From: Embleya sp040605455
Lineage (GTDB): Bacteria > Actinomycetota > Actinomycetes > Streptomycetales > Streptomycetaceae
Length of the DNA stretch: 64,000 nucleotides
Direction of reading: 5' to 3'
Assembly: GCF_040605455.1 (NCBI RefSeq)
Contig: NZ_JBEXCV010000033.1
Span: 1-64,000 of the forward strand
Shown here: positions 62,391 to 64,000 of the stretch, in pieces
Layout of the letters: every line of letters begins with the position of its first letter
Numbering within the stretch: the first letter of the stretch is position 1
Translations under genes and position numbers: made by a program
Notes under the pieces: generated by a model
What the model was told of the DNA's origin: nothing
What the model saw: the letters and a program-made list of their open reading frames with translations, nothing else
The model's database searches: none

Positions 62391-62831
62391 GTGTTTCTGG
62401 GCACATACGAGCCCCGGTTGGACGAAAAAGGTCGGCTGATCCTGCCGGCCCGGTTTCGGGACGAGCTGGCGGAGGGCCTTGTGATCACAAAGGGGCAGGA
62501 ACGCTGCCTCTATGTGTGGCCCATCGCGGAGTTCACCCGGATCGCCGAACACCTGGGCAAGGCGCCGGTGACCTCGAAGGCCGCCCGGGACTACACGCGC
62601 GTCTTCTACGCGGGCGCCTCCGACGCGGTCCCCGACAAGCAGGGGCGAGTGCTGGTGCCGCAACCGCTGCGGGACTACGCCGGGCTCGACCGGGACAGCC
62701 GCGACTGCGTCGTCATCGGGACCAACACCCGGGTCGAGCTGTGGGCGGCGAAGACCTGGCACGCTTACCTCGCGGAGCAGGAGCAGTCCTTCGCCGAGCT
62801 GTCCGAGGAGGTGCTGCCCGGCCTGCTGTGA
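62391..62831 (+). CDS. mraZ: Transcriptional regulator MraZ
   Basis: A 146-residue protein with two AbrB-like SpoVT/MraZ modules: FLGTYEPRLDEKGRLILPARFRDEL (residues 2-26) and GASDAVPDKQGRVLVPQPLRDYAGL in the second half, each with the conserved D-x-K/Q-GR stretch. It binds the repeats in its own promoter and tunes dcw cluster expression. GTG 62391 follows GGAGG. The protein has the usual length, and rsmH follows after 249 bp, a wider gap than in many bacteria. Confidence 0.95.
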   Translation: MFLGTYEPRLDEKGRLILPARFRDELAEGLVITKGQERCLYVWPIAEFTRIAEHLGKAPVTSKAARDYTRVFYAGASDAVPDKQGRVLVPQPLRDYAGLDRDSRDCVVIGTNTRVELWAAKTWHAYLAEQEQSFAELSEEVLPGLL

Positions 62832-63019
62832 CCGAGGCGGCGACGCCCGGTGCCGCGATACTCTCCCGAAACGCGATCTCGACCCTGGCGCACCTGCGGC
62901 GAGGTCTCCACCCGCTCCGAGCTTTCTGGCACTCCTTCCCCGGTGCCAGAGGTCACTTCCCCAGACGAGCGGGCGGGGACCTGGCGGCATGTTCTCCGGG
63001 TCGGTCGCGCCCAAGCCTC

Positions 63020-63025
63020 TAGACT
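63020..63025 (+). promoter_or_regulatory. Candidate -10 element before rsmH
   Basis: TAGACT lies 55 nt before the rsmH GTG in the 249-bp gap after mraZ; no clear -35 accompanies it. The gap also holds a short hairpin (GGCAC...GTGCC, about 62928-62946). rsmH may thus have its own promoter besides read-through from mraZ. Confidence 0.35.
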
Positions 63026-63080
63026 GCGGGTTTCCGCACGACGAAGGGCCCGGAGTGAACGCGACGATGGTGGAGGGGCC

Positions 63081-64000
63081 GTGACGGCGCCCGCCCACAT
63101 TCCGGTCCTGCTGGAACGGTGCGTCGAACTGCTCGCCCCCGCGCTGCGCGCGCCCGGAGCGGTCGTGGTGGACGCGACACTCGGGATGGGCGGGCACAGC
63201 GAAGCCCTGTTGACGGCCTTCCCCGAGGTGCGGCTGATCGGCCTGGACCGCGACCCCGAGGCGCTGGAGCGCTCCGGCGCCCGACTGGCGGCCTTCGGCG
63301 AGCGCGCCACGCTGGTGCACGCGGTGTACGACGAACTGCCGCAGGTGCTCGACCGGCTCGGCATCGAGCGGATCGACGGCATCCTGTTCGACCTCGGCGT
63401 CTCCTCGCTGCAACTGGACCGGGCCGATCGCGGCTTCGCCTACGCGCAGGACGCGCCGCTGGACATGCGGATGGACCCGACGGTGGGCATCACCGCGGCC
63501 GACATCCTCAACAGCTACACCGCCGGCGACCTGGCCCGGATCCTGCGCGACTTCGGCGAGGAGCGGTTCGCCCGCCGGGTCGCCGACGCGATCGTGCGCG
63601 AGCGGGAAAAGGAGCCGTTCACCAACAGCGCGCGGCTGGTCGACATCGTGCGTACCGCGATCCCGGCCGCCACGCGGCGTACCGGCGGCAATCCGTCCAA
63701 GCGCACGTTCCAGGCGCTGCGTATCGAAGTCAATGGCGAACTCGCGGTCCTGGAGCGTGCGTTGCCTGCGGCGGTGCGGGCGCTGGCGTTGCGCGGGCGG
63801 ATCGTGGTGATGTCCTACCACTCGCTGGAGGACCGGATGACCAAGCGCGTGCTCGCGGCCGGCGCCCAGAGCAAGGCGCCGCCGGACCTGCCGGTGGTCC
63901 CGGAGGATCTGCAGCCCCGGCTCAAGCTGCTCACCCGCGGCTCGGAGAAAGCGAGCGAGCAGGAGAACGCGGACAACCCGCGCGCGGCCTCGGTGCGGCT
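63081..64000 (+). CDS. rsmH: 16S rRNA m4C1402 methyltransferase (3' end outside the window)
   Basis: At least 306 residues, open to the end of the window. The SAM motif is VVVDATLGMGGHSEALL, then IGLDRDPEALE, ILFDLGVSSLQLDRADRGFAYAQDAPLDMRMDP, NPSKRTFQALRIEVNGEL and VMSYHSLEDRMTKR, all RsmH hallmarks. It N4-methylates C1402 of 16S rRNA in the ribosomal P site. GTG 63081 has GGAGGGG 2-3 nt upstream; the nearer ATG at 63066 opens a frame that ends at once. Expected next genes are ftsL, ftsI and the mur genes. Confidence 0.95.
   Translation, partial: MTAPAHIPVLLERCVELLAPALRAPGAVVVDATLGMGGHSEALLTAFPEVRLIGLDRDPEALERSGARLAAFGERATLVHAVYDELPQVLDRLGIERIDGILFDLGVSSLQLDRADRGFAYAQDAPLDMRMDPTVGITAADILNSYTAGDLARILRDFGEERFARRVADAIVREREKEPFTNSARLVDIVRTAIPAATRRTGGNPSKRTFQALRIEVNGELAVLERALPAAVRALALRGRIVVMSYHSLEDRMTKRVLAAGAQSKAPPDLPVVPEDLQPRLKLLTRGSEKASEQENADNPRAASVR

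Overview
The window is high-GC DNA (roughly 72% G+C by eye) from a filamentous actinomycete of the Streptomyces type. It has GTG/ATG starts with GGAGG-like ribosome sites, almost all third codon positions are G or C, and the gene order matches the Streptomyces segment that runs into the division/cell-wall (dcw) cluster. Genus and species cannot be fixed from sequence alone. I see no rRNA, tRNA, insertion sequence, phage or CRISPR array. Much of the order also resembles, as far as I recall it, the mycobacterial block from mraZ/rsmH back through idsA2, the Rv2175c-type DNA-binding protein, the PASTA kinase, class II DAHP synthase, plsC, GT87, the ArsA-like ATPase, the SRPBCC protein, fadD and pimB. 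This is therefore an old actinobacterial core neighbourhood with insertions.

1-16 kb: a small Lrp/AsnC sensor-domain protein, a DnaQ-type exonuclease, a zinc ribbon, a large NYN-domain protein, a secreted NlpC/P60 hydrolase, an HEXXH protein and an M48 protease. The envelope-lipid neighbourhood follows: ArsA-like ATPase with SRPBCC partner, phosphoesterase, FadD acyl-CoA ligase, PimB-type mannosyltransferase and a GT87 membrane glycosyltransferase. 16-28 kb: glucokinase, an EEP-family protein, a membrane Ser/Thr kinase, an esterase, PlsC acyltransferase, a MacRS-type two-component system, and a phosphofructokinase whose Asp104/Lys124 predict use of pyrophosphate. 28-35 kb: aromatic biosynthesis. 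A fused TrpE-TrpG/PhzE-like enzyme sits behind a tryptophan attenuator with a Trp-Trp leader peptide, and class II DAHP synthase diverges from it. Then come threonine aldolase, bacterioferritin-associated ferredoxin under an iron box, and bacterioferritin.

35-48 kb: a YuiH-like molybdoprotein, the PASTA kinase, the thiOSG operon behind a TPP riboswitch, an FAD oxidoreductase, an Rv2175c-like DNA-binding protein (a likely substrate of the PASTA kinase) followed by thiE, a polyprenyl diphosphate synthase, metF and a CrtI-like oxidoreductase. 48-55.4 kb is the most striking block: an apparent SOS-controlled translesion cassette (DUF6504 - HEPN - dnaE2 - methyltransferase - dinB) behind a perfect LexA box and further LexA half-sites. 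55.6-64 kb: a DUF3040 membrane protein, the MoxR / DUF58 / transglutaminase operon, a beta-carbonic anhydrase, and the start of the dcw cluster (mraZ with four MraZ repeats in its promoter, then rsmH running off the end).

Regulation readable from the DNA: Trp attenuation, TPP riboswitch, iron box, LexA box, MraZ boxes, several convergent-gene terminators, and many 1-8 nt start/stop overlaps that imply translational coupling.
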